From NCBI GenBank assembly GCA_021029095.1, contig JAJOHG010000263.1:1-35788 (forward strand): a DNA stretch of 35,788 bases. Direction: 5' to 3'. Shown in pieces: positions 9,379 through 20,204 of the stretch. The stretch comes from Phellopilus nigrolimitatus. Taxonomy: Eukaryota > Basidiomycota > Agaricomycetes > Hymenochaetales > Hymenochaetaceae. A program made the translations under genes and the position numbers. The notes below the pieces were generated by a model that saw only the letters and a list, made by a program, of their open reading frames with translations, did not search any database and was not told the origin of the DNA. The number at the start of each line of letters is the position of its first letter. Position 1 is the first letter of the stretch.

Positions 9379-9643
9379 TAATAGAAATCCACAAAGGTAT
9401 TTCTTGGGTAAAGCGGCAGCACAGAGAGATCACACAGATCAGAGGCTTCAGAGTACTTGTGTATTCGTACAGGAGTAGCTGCCCTTATATACCCAAGGGC
9501 TACATGATCAGTAAGCAAAAGAGATGTCGCAATAATGATGCGATACAGTGCTGAGCGAGCAACATGAGTAAGACAATAGAAACTGACTAAGAGACCGTAA
9601 GTGACCATGAGTAATACTAATTATCTAATATAACCGACCCTCA
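9379..9643 (-). repeat. probable 5' LTR of the copia element
   Basis: About 265 bp upstream of gag. On the minus strand it begins TGAGGGTCGG at 9643 and contains a TATA box in GGGTATATAAGGGC (plus-strand 9480-9494). It ends near ATTTCTATTA, followed by GGTTATGAGCC, which could be the primer-binding site. With no 3' LTR in the window the borders cannot be checked by alignment. Confidence 0.55.
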
Positions 9644-10455
9644 TTTGCTAACTGCGCGCGAGAGGGTGGCAGATCCCACCAGCCACTGATCTGTTTCGCT
9701 TCTTCAGCAGCACGCATAAGTTGAAACACATAAAAGGTCCAGTCCCGTCGCCTGCTCTTGGAGCTAAATTGCACTTTTAATAAATCGATCCATGTTGGAC
9801 ATCGACATATGCTCGACTTGTCTTACAAAACGTTCTTTTGATTTTCGGGGTGCATATATTTTCATCCCAGATGCAAGAACATCCTTGCTAGCTATAGCAC
9901 GGCGAACAATGTTCGGTAGGAAGAGGCAGACGATAGTTCGATTAAGCATGCAAACAAAGCAAAACAGCCAAGCAAAACACCAATGAAGTCCAAAAAGACA
10001 GCAGAGAGAAAAAGCAAAAGGGGGTTTTAAGAACAGAAAGGGAGACGCCACGAAGAGATCCAAAATCGATTGTGAAGGGAAAAACAAGTAAGCCGGAGGA
10101 GACGAAATAAAAATAATGCTAGGGTAGTAAGTAGGGTAAATCGTAAGCGCACGTGTATGAAAGGCCCTCTGGACTCATGCGGAAAGTTAATTGTAGGAAG
10201 AGCTAAGGAAAAGAAGGCGAATAGGAATAAGAGGATGCCATGGATTACAGATGCAGAAGTGAGTTGGTGCGTAGCGTTCATGAGATGGGGCGGTACGATG
10301 AGCTGGTAGAGGGCACGCAGATCAAGAGCATGTGCCAGACTCGTGGTATGCGCTCTTAAATGCCTGCGAAACCGCGATTAGTTTTATGTACAAAGAAGAA
10401 AATACAAAATGGAAAGCTCACTGAGATAAAAGAAATTATATGGGACAGACGCGTA
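9644..10455. other. intergenic, no supported gene
   Basis: Between the copia LTR and the 3' end of the DUF7729-like gene. One minus-strand frame (10281-10027, ATG start, 84 residues, hydrophobic) and an overlapping one (10087-9764) exist, but neither shows a motif or convincing splice partners. The part next to 10456 is probably 3' UTR of the minus-strand gene. Confidence 0.4.
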
Positions 10456-11905
10456 TCACGGCAGTACCAGAAGTCCAAGCAGTACGCCGAGTGCAACAAC
10501 TGCCCACCGTTTTTTTCCGAATCCGAATGCCCATTTGCGAGACGCACTGCTACTCTTGCTCACCAGTCCGATCTGTGCGTATCCGCTCCCGCATGTAGCC
10601 GCAGCGGCTGCAGCAACGCTATCATACGTCCCCTGCAGCCCGTCTGCACTGCTGTTTCCCGCCTTGATCGCCTCTGCAAACACACCGAGCAGACTGCTCG
10701 CGCACGAGCTGCAGCTCGGCACTGTCGTGTTCGGCATGCCGATTCCAAGCGGGATCTGGTACAGGTATAAGTCCGCAGGCGAAGCAGAGTGCGCAGCGAG
10801 CGAGTAGCAGTATGTGTCCGTCGTCTGGTCGACAAGGCACCCCGCCCTACGCAAGATCGGGTACGCGCGCAGCGCGAGCAGGGTCTGCGTCACCAAGTTG
10901 TCCTCCTCCGAGAGTTCCCGAGAACATGAAGAGGAGAGGGACGAGGCGAACCAGTTCATATTAGCTGTGCAGGCGGAGAAAGACGGGGTGGTGTCGCAAG
11001 TACCAAAAACTATCGCATTAAGTGCAGATAAATTGGTTTGGGCCTGCTGAAGAGAGTAAGAAGGATGTATAATAATTTGGAAACCAATTAGGTGCAAAAC
11101 AACGAGAAAATGTATAAAAGCGTACAGACAAGAAAGAAAAGTAGAGTAAAGTGATAAGCGGGTGAAATCAAATGTGACGAAGAGTCAGTCAGAAAAGGGT
11201 GAATTAGTTCACAAATTGACTGACCTGAATGAACTCTGAGCTGAACTGCTCGAGTAGACTGAAAGGTCGACATGCTCTGAACGGTTCGGTCTGCGTCATA
11301 TTCGTGAAGAAGTTCGCGCAAGACTCAGTTGTCACGTTTGACGTCGCACCCGTAGTATCAAATGGCTGTGGGAACGGCGTGGGAAGCGCCGGAGGATTTG
11401 TAGGATTAGGGACAGGAGGAATGGTTTGCTGGGTTTGCGAGAGCTCTGTGGTGGTGGTGGGGACCTGGGGTGAAGCATCCGCAGTCACCAGGATAGATGA
11501 TGAAGGCGCAGCTGGGTCGGATAAAGACAGTATCTGCGGGAAGGGCGTACGCTTATGGTGGCCATGGTCGAGTTCTGACCATCTTTCTGGAGCTGCCGAC
11601 TTGTCCAAATCGTCCAAAGCGTCAAAGCTCGATACATGTCGGGTGGAGAGAGCGACAAGAACCAAGACAGCGGGTACCAAAAGGATTGCCCAACGTGTCC
11701 GACGCGCCGTGCGCTGTTTCTGCTGATGACTTTCGGCGACTATAGCTGCTGCTGCGCGTATTCCTTGCATGTCGCCGCCGCCGTCGTGGCCGTCGAGAAA
11801 GAGTGTGGGTATCGATGAAAACTCTTCTCTATCTTTTTCCTTCTCGTCCGTGATGATAATGCGAGGGACCGTGACTGGAAGCGGGGAAGGCGGAGGCGTA
11901 AACAT
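10456..11905 (-). CDS. DUF7729-like membrane-anchored Cys-rich protein
   Basis: Two exons, 11905-11225 and 11043-10456, in phase 0, 422 residues. The ATG gives MFTPPPSPLP, a start seen in this basidiomycete family. Residues about 72-88 form a membrane helix after an Arg-rich stretch, so the rest should be extracytoplasmic. A Pro/Thr-rich linker leads to a Cys-rich domain with PFPQPFDTT, SCANFFTNMTQTEPFRACRP, IVFGTCDTTP, NMNWFASSL, TYCYSLAA and TVPSCSSC. The tail is hydrophobic (ALGVLLGLLVLP) and could be a second helix or GPI signal. The 3' splice site was set at the second AG (TTCAGCAG) so that EFIQ joins AQTNLSAL as in relatives. Family assignment is from memory of the motif pattern. Function unknown; probably a surface protein. 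Confidence 0.8.
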
Positions 11906-13320
11906 CGTGGACGTGAATTTTATCTTGCCGAGTCTTCCCGGAGATCAGCAGAGATGGGTGGCAGGATCGCGTCTGTCGAACAGGAGATCAAGCTTGAGGC
12001 AAGTTGATTCGCAGCAGTACTGAATTTTCGATTGGAAGTAAAAGAGTGTGATAAACGAGTGAAAGTGTCCGTGGACGTTAGCGATACCGTAATCACCGAC
12101 GGCTCGTCCTGAGCACGCTGCGTTGTGCGACGTCGACGTTGGACCGTTGTTGTTGTGGACGAGGTGGACGTGAGAGGAGAAGAGCGGGCTGAGAAGGACT
12201 GGGCATCTGGCCGCTGGCGTAAAATATAAAGTAGTACCTGAGCGTCCATCTTTGGAATATGAGTAGAAGGCGTGTGCGGTCCAGGCCCTCAGTGACCCTG
12301 AAATACCAAATAAGGCATGTCCGACGGCATTAATTTTGTCTCCGACACGTCACAGCAGCGACGGTGCTAATGCAACGGCTTGAAGATAAGTTTGAAAAAA
12401 CTGGCAGATACGTAGTATATACTTCTCTAATTATTATGCCTCCGATATTACACTTTTCAGCTATAAACGAACTTCATTCTGCTGTTAAAATCACATACAT
12501 AATTATTACTCTGACAATACCCATCACAGACTGACTTAAGCTTGGCATTTGATTGGTGGTACTATGAGCTGGAAAAAAAAACGTCTTGAATACCAGGGAT
12601 GCTAGGCAGGGAAGAATAAGGGAGTGATGAGAAGTTTTTGCAAGGAAAAAAAAAAGAAGAGTGAAAGGATGCGTCGTCGTTGTCAGATGGAGAGAGATTC
12701 AATTAGGTTCGGACATGGGACTTGGAAAGCAGAAACTTCAAATGCAGGATCTGACTTATTGTAGGGTACAGACTTGCGAGGTTTTTGAGATTCAGTGGAT
12801 GATGCTGCTCGATCATATGCCCGATTTGTCCTCGAGCGTCGATCATTGTAATTTTCTTCCGCTTCTTCTGTCACGACGGACTCGGACGGAGACTTCACGC
12901 AGTTTTCAGGCATAACGCGTGATCCCGAGGCTCCCAAGGTTGCTCGCTCGTATCAATCTGACAGATTTATAAAAACTCAAAAAACTTATGTGACTTTTAT
13001 CCACAAATACTGTGCCTGGTTTCGGGTGCTGGGAAACTACAGTATTCTCCGTGTACGTTGAAGCTAAGGAAACCGTATGAGTCCTGCTCTGAGTTCTTGG
13101 ATACAAAAATTTACAGCGACGCTGCTGTGAGGGCAGAAAAGCGAGATGCTAATTCAACTGCCATCGGTCAACAGATTCGACGTGTGGCTTTCGGCTATCA
13201 CAAGGCTGTGCAGGAGGTGCTGGATCGGGACCGACCGACGGTTGATGATCTTCCTCCGTCGCCCTCACAACACGGGACCAATTTTCCCAGAAACTAATCA
13301 CTACAGCTTCATACTATTAT
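11906..13320. other. intergenic with weak coding-like pieces
   Basis: 5' flank of the DUF7729-like gene, then AT-rich sequence (about 12300-12660) with homopolymer A runs. A plus-strand frame at 13058-13297 contains AIGQQIRRVAFGYHKAVQEV, and a minus-strand frame lies at 12937-12683. Both look partly protein-like, but I found no splice partners or family. They may be gene remnants next to the inverted-repeat element that follows. Confidence 0.35.
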
Positions 13321-13322
13321 TA

Positions 13323-13807
13323 CAGGGTTTCCGGAAAACCTTGTCAGTACTCACTTTTTTTCTCAACTTTTGTACCGTAGCCCCATTTGGTAGTAATTAC
13401 TCAAAATGGTAGTAATTTCTTAATCCGGTTGCAGGCATACGCGGGTGATCGGCGCGCGGTCAAACGCGACGTTGCCATTGCACTTTCAGTCTCTCCAGTC
13501 TTTCAAGGAGTCAAATACTTCCCAAATGTCATCGGAAACATGGAAATTATCATATATTTGTATGCCGCACTTTTTATGTCTTCGCTGATCTTTCAGAGGG
13601 GCATGAGCACATGTATTACTGAAGTCTTTCGCACCTCGGACTTGTTGTGACCAACGCGTCGATCACTCGCGTATGGCTGCAACCGGATTAAGAAATTACT
13701 ACCATTTTGAGTAATTACTACCATTTTGAGTAATTACTACCAAATGGGGCTACGGTACAAAAGTTGAGAAAAAAAGTGAGTACTGACAAGGTTTTCCGGA
13801 AACCCTG
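13323..13807. mobile_element. 485-bp element with long terminal inverted repeats
   Basis: The left arm (about 13323-13462) and right arm (about 13648-13807) are near-perfect inverted copies beginning CAGGGTTTCCGGAAAACC. Both ends are flanked by TA, which suits a Tc1/mariner-type 2-bp target duplication, although other superfamilies are possible. The right arm has one extra 19-bp unit (ATTACTACCATTTTGAGTA). The roughly 185-bp core has no transposase. It is a MITE or foldback-type element; a transcript would fold into a hairpin of about 140 bp. Confidence 0.88.
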
Positions 13808-14166
13808 TAACATCGGCCATATTGAATTTATCATGTTGGGCCTCACTTATCTCAGCAACGAAACTAACAAAGCTGACGAGGATCATCAAGTATTCGAGTT
13901 AGAAAGTCACCGAAAGTCATCGACTCGTTATTTTCAAGTTCAGGTCTGCTCGGCGAGACAACTTGCCTAAAGGGCATAGCATGACCTCCGTGATGCAAGC
14001 TCGACTAGGTGGTTGCACCGAGACACGCAAGAACAGCCTTCGTAGCTCCGCAACGTAGCTCCGATCATGACTATCTCATATTCTCATGTCGCCCTCGGAT
14101 TTTGAACGCGGCCACTCACCTACCTATTAAGAGACACTGAAACTGGAGAAGGGAGAAGAGGAGAAA
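13808..14166. other. intergenic, promoter side of the following gene
   Basis: About 360 bases between the inverted-repeat element and the ATG at 14167. I see no gene. A purine-rich GAGAAGGGAGAAGAGGAG stretch lies just upstream of the ATG and is probably 5' UTR. Confidence 0.4.
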
Positions 14167-17011
14167 ATGGCGGACATCGCTTCAAAAGAATTCTTGACTT
14201 CAATTTTCATTGGTGAGCTCACTTGCTTTTAACACCAGAAGCATGAAACTGAACACTGAGACCTGTGCAGGGCTTTTGTTCACGAGCATGTTCGTTGACG
14301 ACTGTGCATTCCTCCTCTCATTTCAAATTGCTGAATACATCACAATCAGATTCTACGGGGGTACGATCGGACAGTCGGCGTGGTATTTCTCACTGTACAA
14401 AAGGGATTCGGAATGGCACTACTTGCTCGTGAGTTTCATATCATTACCGGTGTCATCGACACATCGTTTCATCTTATCTCCAGGTCGCGACTCTCTTGTA
14501 AGGGGAAATTCAATTACCTCAATGTACGAAACGATCTTGACGCGACAGCCAGGCTTCTAGATACAGCCCACGTGATCGTGTTTTCTGTTGCGGCTTACTA
14601 CGTGTTTCTGTCCTGGCTGAATCCACTCGGAGCTTTGGATACGACTACCTGGTGCTGTGCTTTTTTGATTGGTCATGGGTCGCTGAGACTAAAACTTTTC
14701 CTCGCTGCATTAGGAGTCTTCCGGTATGTACTCTTAAAGAAATAGTTGTTTCAGAAGTATCTTGAGCTTAAGCTGTTTGTTGTACACCAAAGACAACAAT
14801 CGCAATAACTGTGAGCAATCACTTTTGCACGTCAGCTTGTTCAGGCGAATTTCTAACACTTTGTTGTATTAAAGTATGCCCTAACATTCATTGTACAATG
14901 GTAAGCAGTATCTGTCAGTTTCACGGACGGAGTGTCATTCATAATTCGTTTCCGCAGCTTCTTCATCCTGAGAATATGGACCTGTGCGTCTATTCCAGAT
15001 TTCTTTGTGGTATTCGTATCCTTAATAAGCATACAGTGAGCCAGAAGAACAAGGCGATAATTGCATGTATTGTAAGTCCTATATTTCCTCTTAACTTCAG
15101 ACAGTAATCAAAGAGGTGCTTTCAGACTATTCTTGTCATGGTTCAGATCGGTTCGCATTCGTCTTTTCGTTCAGTTATCAATGAAAGCGATATGAACAGA
15201 TATGCCTCCAACTTCAGCGCCCGGTATGTGTACATTCATCCTCCTCAGGATTGAGCCGAAGATCCTTTTCGACTCTATCAATGAAATAAATCTTGTTGCT
15301 CAAGAGTGAGTTCCAATGTAGTTTGGGCTGGTTGTCTTCGCATGCTTATGGACTCCTTCTGCGTTTATCGCTTAGGACGAGAAGTCCCATTTTTGACATC
15401 ACCACACGAACCAAGGTGAGTCAGCTATCAGTTGACATCACACTGAGATTAATCCATGACCTCGTCGATAAGATTGCGGCTGCCATTGAGCTTTCCAGTA
15501 GTTTAGTCGCAGACCTGGCTATCACAGCTACTCTTGTATTCTACCTCTATCGCGGGAGGTCCGTGACGAAGCTGTATGTTGAATATCATCATCTTTATCT
15601 CGTATTCATGTTCTATTTTATTTCTGTAGCGCGTTTGCAGCAAACTCAGTCATCAACAGACTCATATGCTTCGCCCTGTCGACTGGGCTTTTGACAAGGT
15701 ACTTGTCACTGCGCCGATTCCCTGATCTAAAGCACTGACCATAAGACAGTTTGGTTGCACTCGTGAATTTGGTTCTGGTACGATAAACTTGTCGTCAAAG
15801 CTCTGCACTAGCTTTCATACTAATAGTCGAGCAGTTCTTATCCTCTCCGAACTCCTTCTCTTGGCTCGCTCTTCAGATTGTTTCTAGCAAACGTGAGTTT
15901 ACTTCTATAGCAAATACAAATACAAAATAGCTGATGATACTCTTGGCAGTATACGTCAACTCACTACTCGCAACGTTTGTTCTTTCACATGTATATTGAT
16001 CCATGCCGTTGCTCATTGGGACTTGACAGTATGAATTCCCGGCGTTTAGAGCGCGATCTGATCGACAGAAGCTTTCTTTATAATTCGACTCCGCTTCCCA
16101 TGGCCAGTCGACTGTCTATGAAACTCGACCATGAGGCAGAGCCCCGTGGTAGCAATGAAGATGGCCAGGAGCCTCGTCGTGACCGTGTTCTCCGAGAATA
16201 CGACCTACATCTTGACTACGATCGCGACCTTCTTCCTCCGAGCCCGCAAATTAACCGCACAGCGCGCGATGTTGTGCAGGCTCGTCGGGAACTACTCGGG
16301 TCCGGAGACATGAAGCACATAATTGACATACCAATCCCTTCTGGATCGATATCACCGACTCCGGCTTCACCGCCACGCGTGCCGTCAATGAAGCGTACCA
16401 CGAGCGGCCACCGCGTATCGCAGGGCATGCCAACGCCGGACCCCGCCCCGATTGCAGTACCGTCTAACGCGTGGCTGTTGCCGTCATTGTCTCCCAAAAG
16501 GCGCGAATCCAGACACTCCACGAGGTCCGACACTACGCCTTCCGTGCATTCTTCCCACCTGACGGTGCGCACGTATAACACGGGCACGTTCACCGTAGCT
16601 TCTCACACATCCCACGCGCTGCCTCCGCAACCTCCGCTCTTTCCGGGTGATGGATTCGCGAACCTGAGTATTATTGCATCGTACGAGAGCGGCGCTCGTG
16701 GGCCTGGCGTGCTCCGAATACCGGGAATCAATGCGCGAGCCTCTGTAACAAGTTCTGCTACTGGCGGACCTACCTCCAGTGGCATACGCCCCGCGCACAA
16801 GAATTTACCCATAGGGCGTTCTTATCCCCAGCCGCAGCACCCACCGAGGTCAACGCGCTCAGCGCGCTCCGGAAAAGCTGTGACTAGTTTGCCTCACATT
16901 GCGAATCTGAAGTTTCCGTCCGAGATACACCGCGACGGGACGGTGCAAAACCGCCGAGCAGCTTCACTTGCTAATCTGAAGCTATCACGTCGCGCGGGTT
17001 GTGTATTCTAA
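14167..17011 (+). CDS. DUF6534-like seven-helix membrane protein with long tail
   Basis: Twenty exons fit one frame: 14167-14212, 14271-14289, 14350-14428, 14484-14497, 14553-14651, 14714-14723, 14755-14778, 14875-14900, 14958-14983, 15037-15071, 15126-15150, 15175-15223, 15249-15305, 15376-15415, 15473-15573, 15630-15698, 15750-15777, 15835-15892, 15950-15974, 16030-17011. This gives 603 residues. The joined protein shows the family pattern: YFSLYKRDSEW, LLLLDTAHVIVFSVAAYYVF, NPLGAL..TTW, FIVQCFFILRIWTLSQKN, ELSSSLVADLAITATLVFYL, NSVINRLICFALSTGLLTS and LYVNSLLATMNSRR. About seven membrane helices are followed by a Ser/Pro/Arg-rich cytoplasmic tail of about 325 residues. Exons of 10, 14 and 19 nt are less certain than the others. 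Function unknown; a receptor-like role is often guessed for this fold. Confidence 0.75.
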
Positions 17012-17269
17012 GGAAACTCGAGTCATCTCGAGAGATATTTTATTTGTTTATTTATTGCAATTTGTTTTCTGTTGTCATTCATGCTTTCTTGTTTTGTAAT
17101 ACTGTAGTAGAATGCCCTCTCGCGATCTCCAGTATTAATTATTCGCTCCTTCCATCCACGTTCACTAACGGAATGCAGATATTATTTATAGACTGTAATT
17201 AACACTGTCGAACGAATAATCACAAGATGATCAAATTACTGGGAAAATGCAATAAGGAGAAGAAATGGG

Positions 17270-18206
17270 TCATGCAACGAAGGGAATGAATCTCCAAGGA
17301 ACTCGCTTGCTATACGCCTCCCACTCCTTCCCAAACTTCTGATGCAATGTCTGGTCCTCAGACGGGGCGCGCAAGATTAGGTACGTGCACCCAAAGACCA
17401 CCCAGCCGATGTAGAACGCGAGGCCCGCTCTCACTGCGCCGATGATCACCGCTTGTGCAAGCGAGAATCCTGTCCTGACGCTGTAGTGCTGCAGGGACAG
17501 TGCTCCACACTCCGTGACATATCCGCCTGGGCTAAGCAGCAAGGCGACCATGCCGCCGCGCACGAGAACCTCTCCGGTGTACGAGGGATGGCGCACGACG
17601 GAGTACGGGCCGCCAGTAACGAGCTTATGTTCCGAGAGGGTAGTGTGCGTAAAGGAGAAGAGGCGGCCCATCGTATTAAAACATGCCTGCCGAATGACGT
17701 ATCCAATGAAGATGGACAGCGTGCTGAGGATGAATACGTTTGAGAATGGGGTAGTGAGAAGCGAGCGCGACGGCTGCAGGACCGGGGGTATAGTCACAGA
17801 AGAGCGGGATGGTAAGAGGATCGGGAGTATAGTCGCCGAAAGTGGGTGGGTCGGATAAAGGGAGAGGACACGGGCGATGAGCTCGATGGCCGTAATCATC
17901 CAAACAACATACTTCGAAGAATTAAATTTAAACAAATCAATCCGTGAGCGCTTCATACATTGAAACGAGATGACATACTTTCGTGCTCGCTACCGCGATC
18001 ATGGCGAGCCGATTGAGACGTCTATGCCCATGAAGAGCTTCTGCACCGGGTGCCGACTGAGCTATATTCTTGCGCTTTTCCTGTGAAAGAAGCAGATGGT
18101 TCGAGGACTCTTGTGCTGTGCGAGGAGGGGTGCTGGAGATATGATGTGCAGCACTCGTGGCTACGAGTAGTAAAAGGTGGGCGTTACTCTCAGAGAGGCT
18201 GATCAT
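17270..18206 (-). CDS. isoprenylcysteine carboxyl methyltransferase-like protein 1
   Basis: Two exons, 18206-17979 and 17911-17270, 289 residues (301 if ATG 18242 is used). The intron was placed by comparison with the neighbouring paralogue: ASTK joins YVVWMITAIEL. The C-terminal half carries the ICMT/phospholipid-methyltransferase-type membrane domain: FTHTTLSEHKLVTGGPYSVV, then RHPSYTGEVL, and near the end EDQTLHQKFGKEWEAYSKRV followed by PWRFIPFV. In ICMT (Ste14) these segments bind S-adenosylmethionine and the prenylcysteine. Fungi carry several such paralogues whose substrates are unproven. Multiple membrane helices. A TATA-like box at 18272-18277 favours the 18206 or 18242 start. Tandem with a second copy upstream. 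Confidence 0.85.
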
Positions 18207-18271
18207 GACTGCGCTCCTGGGACGAAGAGGAATAGACTGCAATAAGCTCTCGAGAGTGATGAAAGTTGGAG

Positions 18272-18277
18272 TTTATA
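18272..18277 (-). promoter_or_regulatory. TATA-like box of the first ICMT-like gene
   Basis: TATAAA on the minus strand, 66 nt before the ATG at 18206 and 30 nt before the ATG at 18242. This spacing is plausible for a fungal core promoter. Confidence 0.45.
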
Positions 18278-18822
18278 TCTTGCGCTCATCCTATAAATAT
18301 GTTCTCGGATGCGAGTTAGAGTCAGATCAATGTTTCCAGGAATGAACAATCATAGCCATTAGAAGCGGCGGTAGCAGCGCGATTGACTGTTAAAAATGCA
18401 AGTATGTGTCAGTCTGGTATGGAAATCCGAATACGACATCGGAGTGACACTTTGATGATAAGATTACTTTGGAAGTTTGCGATGTGTCGCGAGCGCCCAA
18501 TATCAGAACAGTCAGGGGCCGTGATTGAGCTAGGTTCTGATGAGCTTGGCGGAACGAGAATTCACTGTGATAAAGATACATCATTATGCAGCCTAAATCG
18601 TTACATTTATCACTAGCGGCCGTCCCGCGAACTTCGGGAGCGCGTTGTCCAGTCACAGGACACAACTGGTGATTTACCACTCTCAACCAATTTTCCTTCG
18701 AGCGCGGGTTTACACAGTTAAGCTAATGGAGACGATGCAATCAAGATTAGCGCAACCGTATATAAGAATAATCAAATACGCACAGCTACGATTCCATGTG
18801 ATGGTATGTGCCTCTGCGAGAT
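18278..18822. other. intergenic between the two ICMT-like genes
   Basis: About 545 bases holding the upstream promoter of the first methyltransferase-like gene and the 3' UTR of the second. No further gene seen. Confidence 0.45.
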
Positions 18823-19770
18823 TCACATAATGTAGGGGATAAACATCCATGGAACTCTCTTCCGATATTCCTTCCATTCTGCTCCAAACCTATCTTGGAG
18901 CGTTTTATCTTCACGAGACGCTCTTGAGTATAGAAACATCTGCTCAGACAACGCAAACGCCATGTACATGGCGACGAGAACCTTCGCACTGTCGAAGAGA
19001 ACACCGCCGATCAGGTCGCTGGCAGGCTGAGTCATCCTGAGACACAAAGTCCATGGCACAGCTCCGGCTATTCGCACCCAGCCACCGGAAGACAGCAACA
19101 TTCCCTGAGCGCCGGCCCGTACGAGAAATATCCCGACGTATCCGGGATGGCGGACGATAGAATACGGTCCATTAGTTACCAGCGCGTGACCGCTGAGCGT
19201 GGTGTGCGTGAACGTAAAATGCCTTCCCAGTGTATCGAAACAAGCCTTGCGAATAGCCCAACCGAGGATGACGCTGGTTGTGCCAAGGACGAAAGACATT
19301 GTAAGCGGAGAAATAAGGACTCGGGGAGAACTGTCTGCAAAACCGGAGAAGTCATGATTGGGAAGCAGAACTGGGAGGAGGGTCGAAGACAGCCGCGAGG
19401 AAGGAAATATTGACATGAGTCGACTGGCTCCTTCGACCAATGTGACGGCCCACACAGAGTACTGATAATACACGTCGTTATGGGTGCTGGAATCTAAAAG
19501 CAAATCACTCCTCACCTTGGAAAAGCGCAACCACGCCGAGGGCAACCACAGTGGAACTTCGTCATGAAGAATATTCTCCTGAGGTGAGTCTCCGTCACCT
19601 CCCCCTGAAGATTTATTATTGTTTTCATCCTCGATACCATCCTTTCGCCCTTTCTTCAAAACGTTTGAAGCATCCTTCGCAGCTGGTGGTGGAGTACAAG
19701 CGGCGCGGTGTGCAGCGCTAGCAGCAACCAAAATAACTAGACGAAAGAGGCTCTGAAGTCTTGGATCCAT
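18823..19770 (-). CDS. isoprenylcysteine carboxyl methyltransferase-like protein 2
   Basis: Two exons, 19770-19516 and 19461-18823, 297 residues. The frame is open straight through (315 residues). However, 19462-19515 is a 54-nt stretch with a GTGAGG donor and TTATCAG acceptor at exactly the position of the intron in the tandem paralogue. Removing it aligns FSK-YSVWAVTLVEG with the STK-YVVWMITAIEL of the first gene. Motifs: FTHTTLSGHALVTNGPYSIV, RHPGYVGIFLV, EDKTLQDRFGAEWKEYRKRV and PWMFIPYI. A SAM-dependent membrane methyltransferase fold is likely, with substrate unknown. The N-terminus has a hydrophobic helix and a Lys/Gly/Ser-rich linker. Divergent from the F-box gene. Confidence 0.85.
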   Translation of the reverse strand: MDPRLQSLFRLVILVAASAAHRAACTPPPAAKDASNVLKKGRKDGIEDENNNKSSGGGDGDSPQENILHDEVPLWLPSAWLRFSKVRSDLLLDSSTHNDVYYQYSVWAVTLVEGASRLMSIFPSSRLSSTLLPVLLPNHDFSGFADSSPRVLISPLTMSFVLGTTSVILGWAIRKACFDTLGRHFTFTHTTLSGHALVTNGPYSIVRHPGYVGIFLVRAGAQGMLLSSGGWVRIAGAVPWTLCLRMTQPASDLIGGVLFDSAKVLVAMYMAFALSEQMFLYSRASREDKTLQDRFGAEWKEYRKRVPWMFIPYIM

Positions 19771-20204
19771 GGATTTCGATGCAGCTTTTGCAGAAAGGAG
19801 ATGCTTGAGATGTTGGAATTTGTGCGAACCCTCAAAAACTGTTTCGGGGTAACGGACATATTGGGTAGATTAGTAAGCAAGTAGCATATAGGCTGACGGT
19901 CTGTATCTTGCAATCTATCACGTTTGCCCACGGCCCACCACCGCCAACGGGTCAAACGGACTCCACTGTGCGCGACTGCTGGCGACCTCGCCCCTCGTAT
20001 TTCAACATGAGAGTCGGAATCAGCCCGGCTACAAGACTGACAAGTGGGCAAAAGCATCTCTACGAATGACTGCAGTGAGCCTCATGCCATTTCGTGATGA
20101 ACTTTCTATGATTTGAAATCCGACAAGCGAGAAATGGTTATTCAGCTGGCACGGCGATCAACATCGCGCTTGTGATTAACTCCTCTCCTCCAGCTGCTCT
20201 CATC
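19771..20204. promoter_or_regulatory. shared divergent promoter region
   Basis: 434 bases between the start of the second methyltransferase-like gene (-) and the F-box gene (+). It must contain both promoters. No TATA box is obvious, and no other gene is seen. Confidence 0.5.

Larger units (their letters stand above)
3862..9643 (-). mobile_element. Ty1/copia retrotransposon, 3'-truncated and interrupted
   Basis: Reading the minus strand: 5' LTR (about 9643-9379), then an open frame coding gag, protease and integrase (9330-6312), then a 2308-bp foreign insert, then the beginning of reverse transcriptase (4003-3862), where homology ends. Most of reverse transcriptase, RNase H and the 3' LTR are absent. 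The gag-protease-integrase-RT order is that of the copia group (Pseudoviridae-type). The gag/integrase frame is uninterrupted over about 1000 codons, so the element is fairly young. It cannot transpose on its own. Confidence 0.88.

Noticed and set aside
9764..10281. Hydrophobic minus-strand frames as a small membrane protein gene
   Set aside because: Composition is explained by purine-rich plus-strand sequence. Two overlapping frames compete and nothing joins them convincingly.
17937..17956. ATG at 17956 as start of the first ICMT-like protein
   Set aside because: It lies inside a well-formed intron (17912-17978). Splicing joins a conserved STK to YVVWM as in the tandem paralogue.
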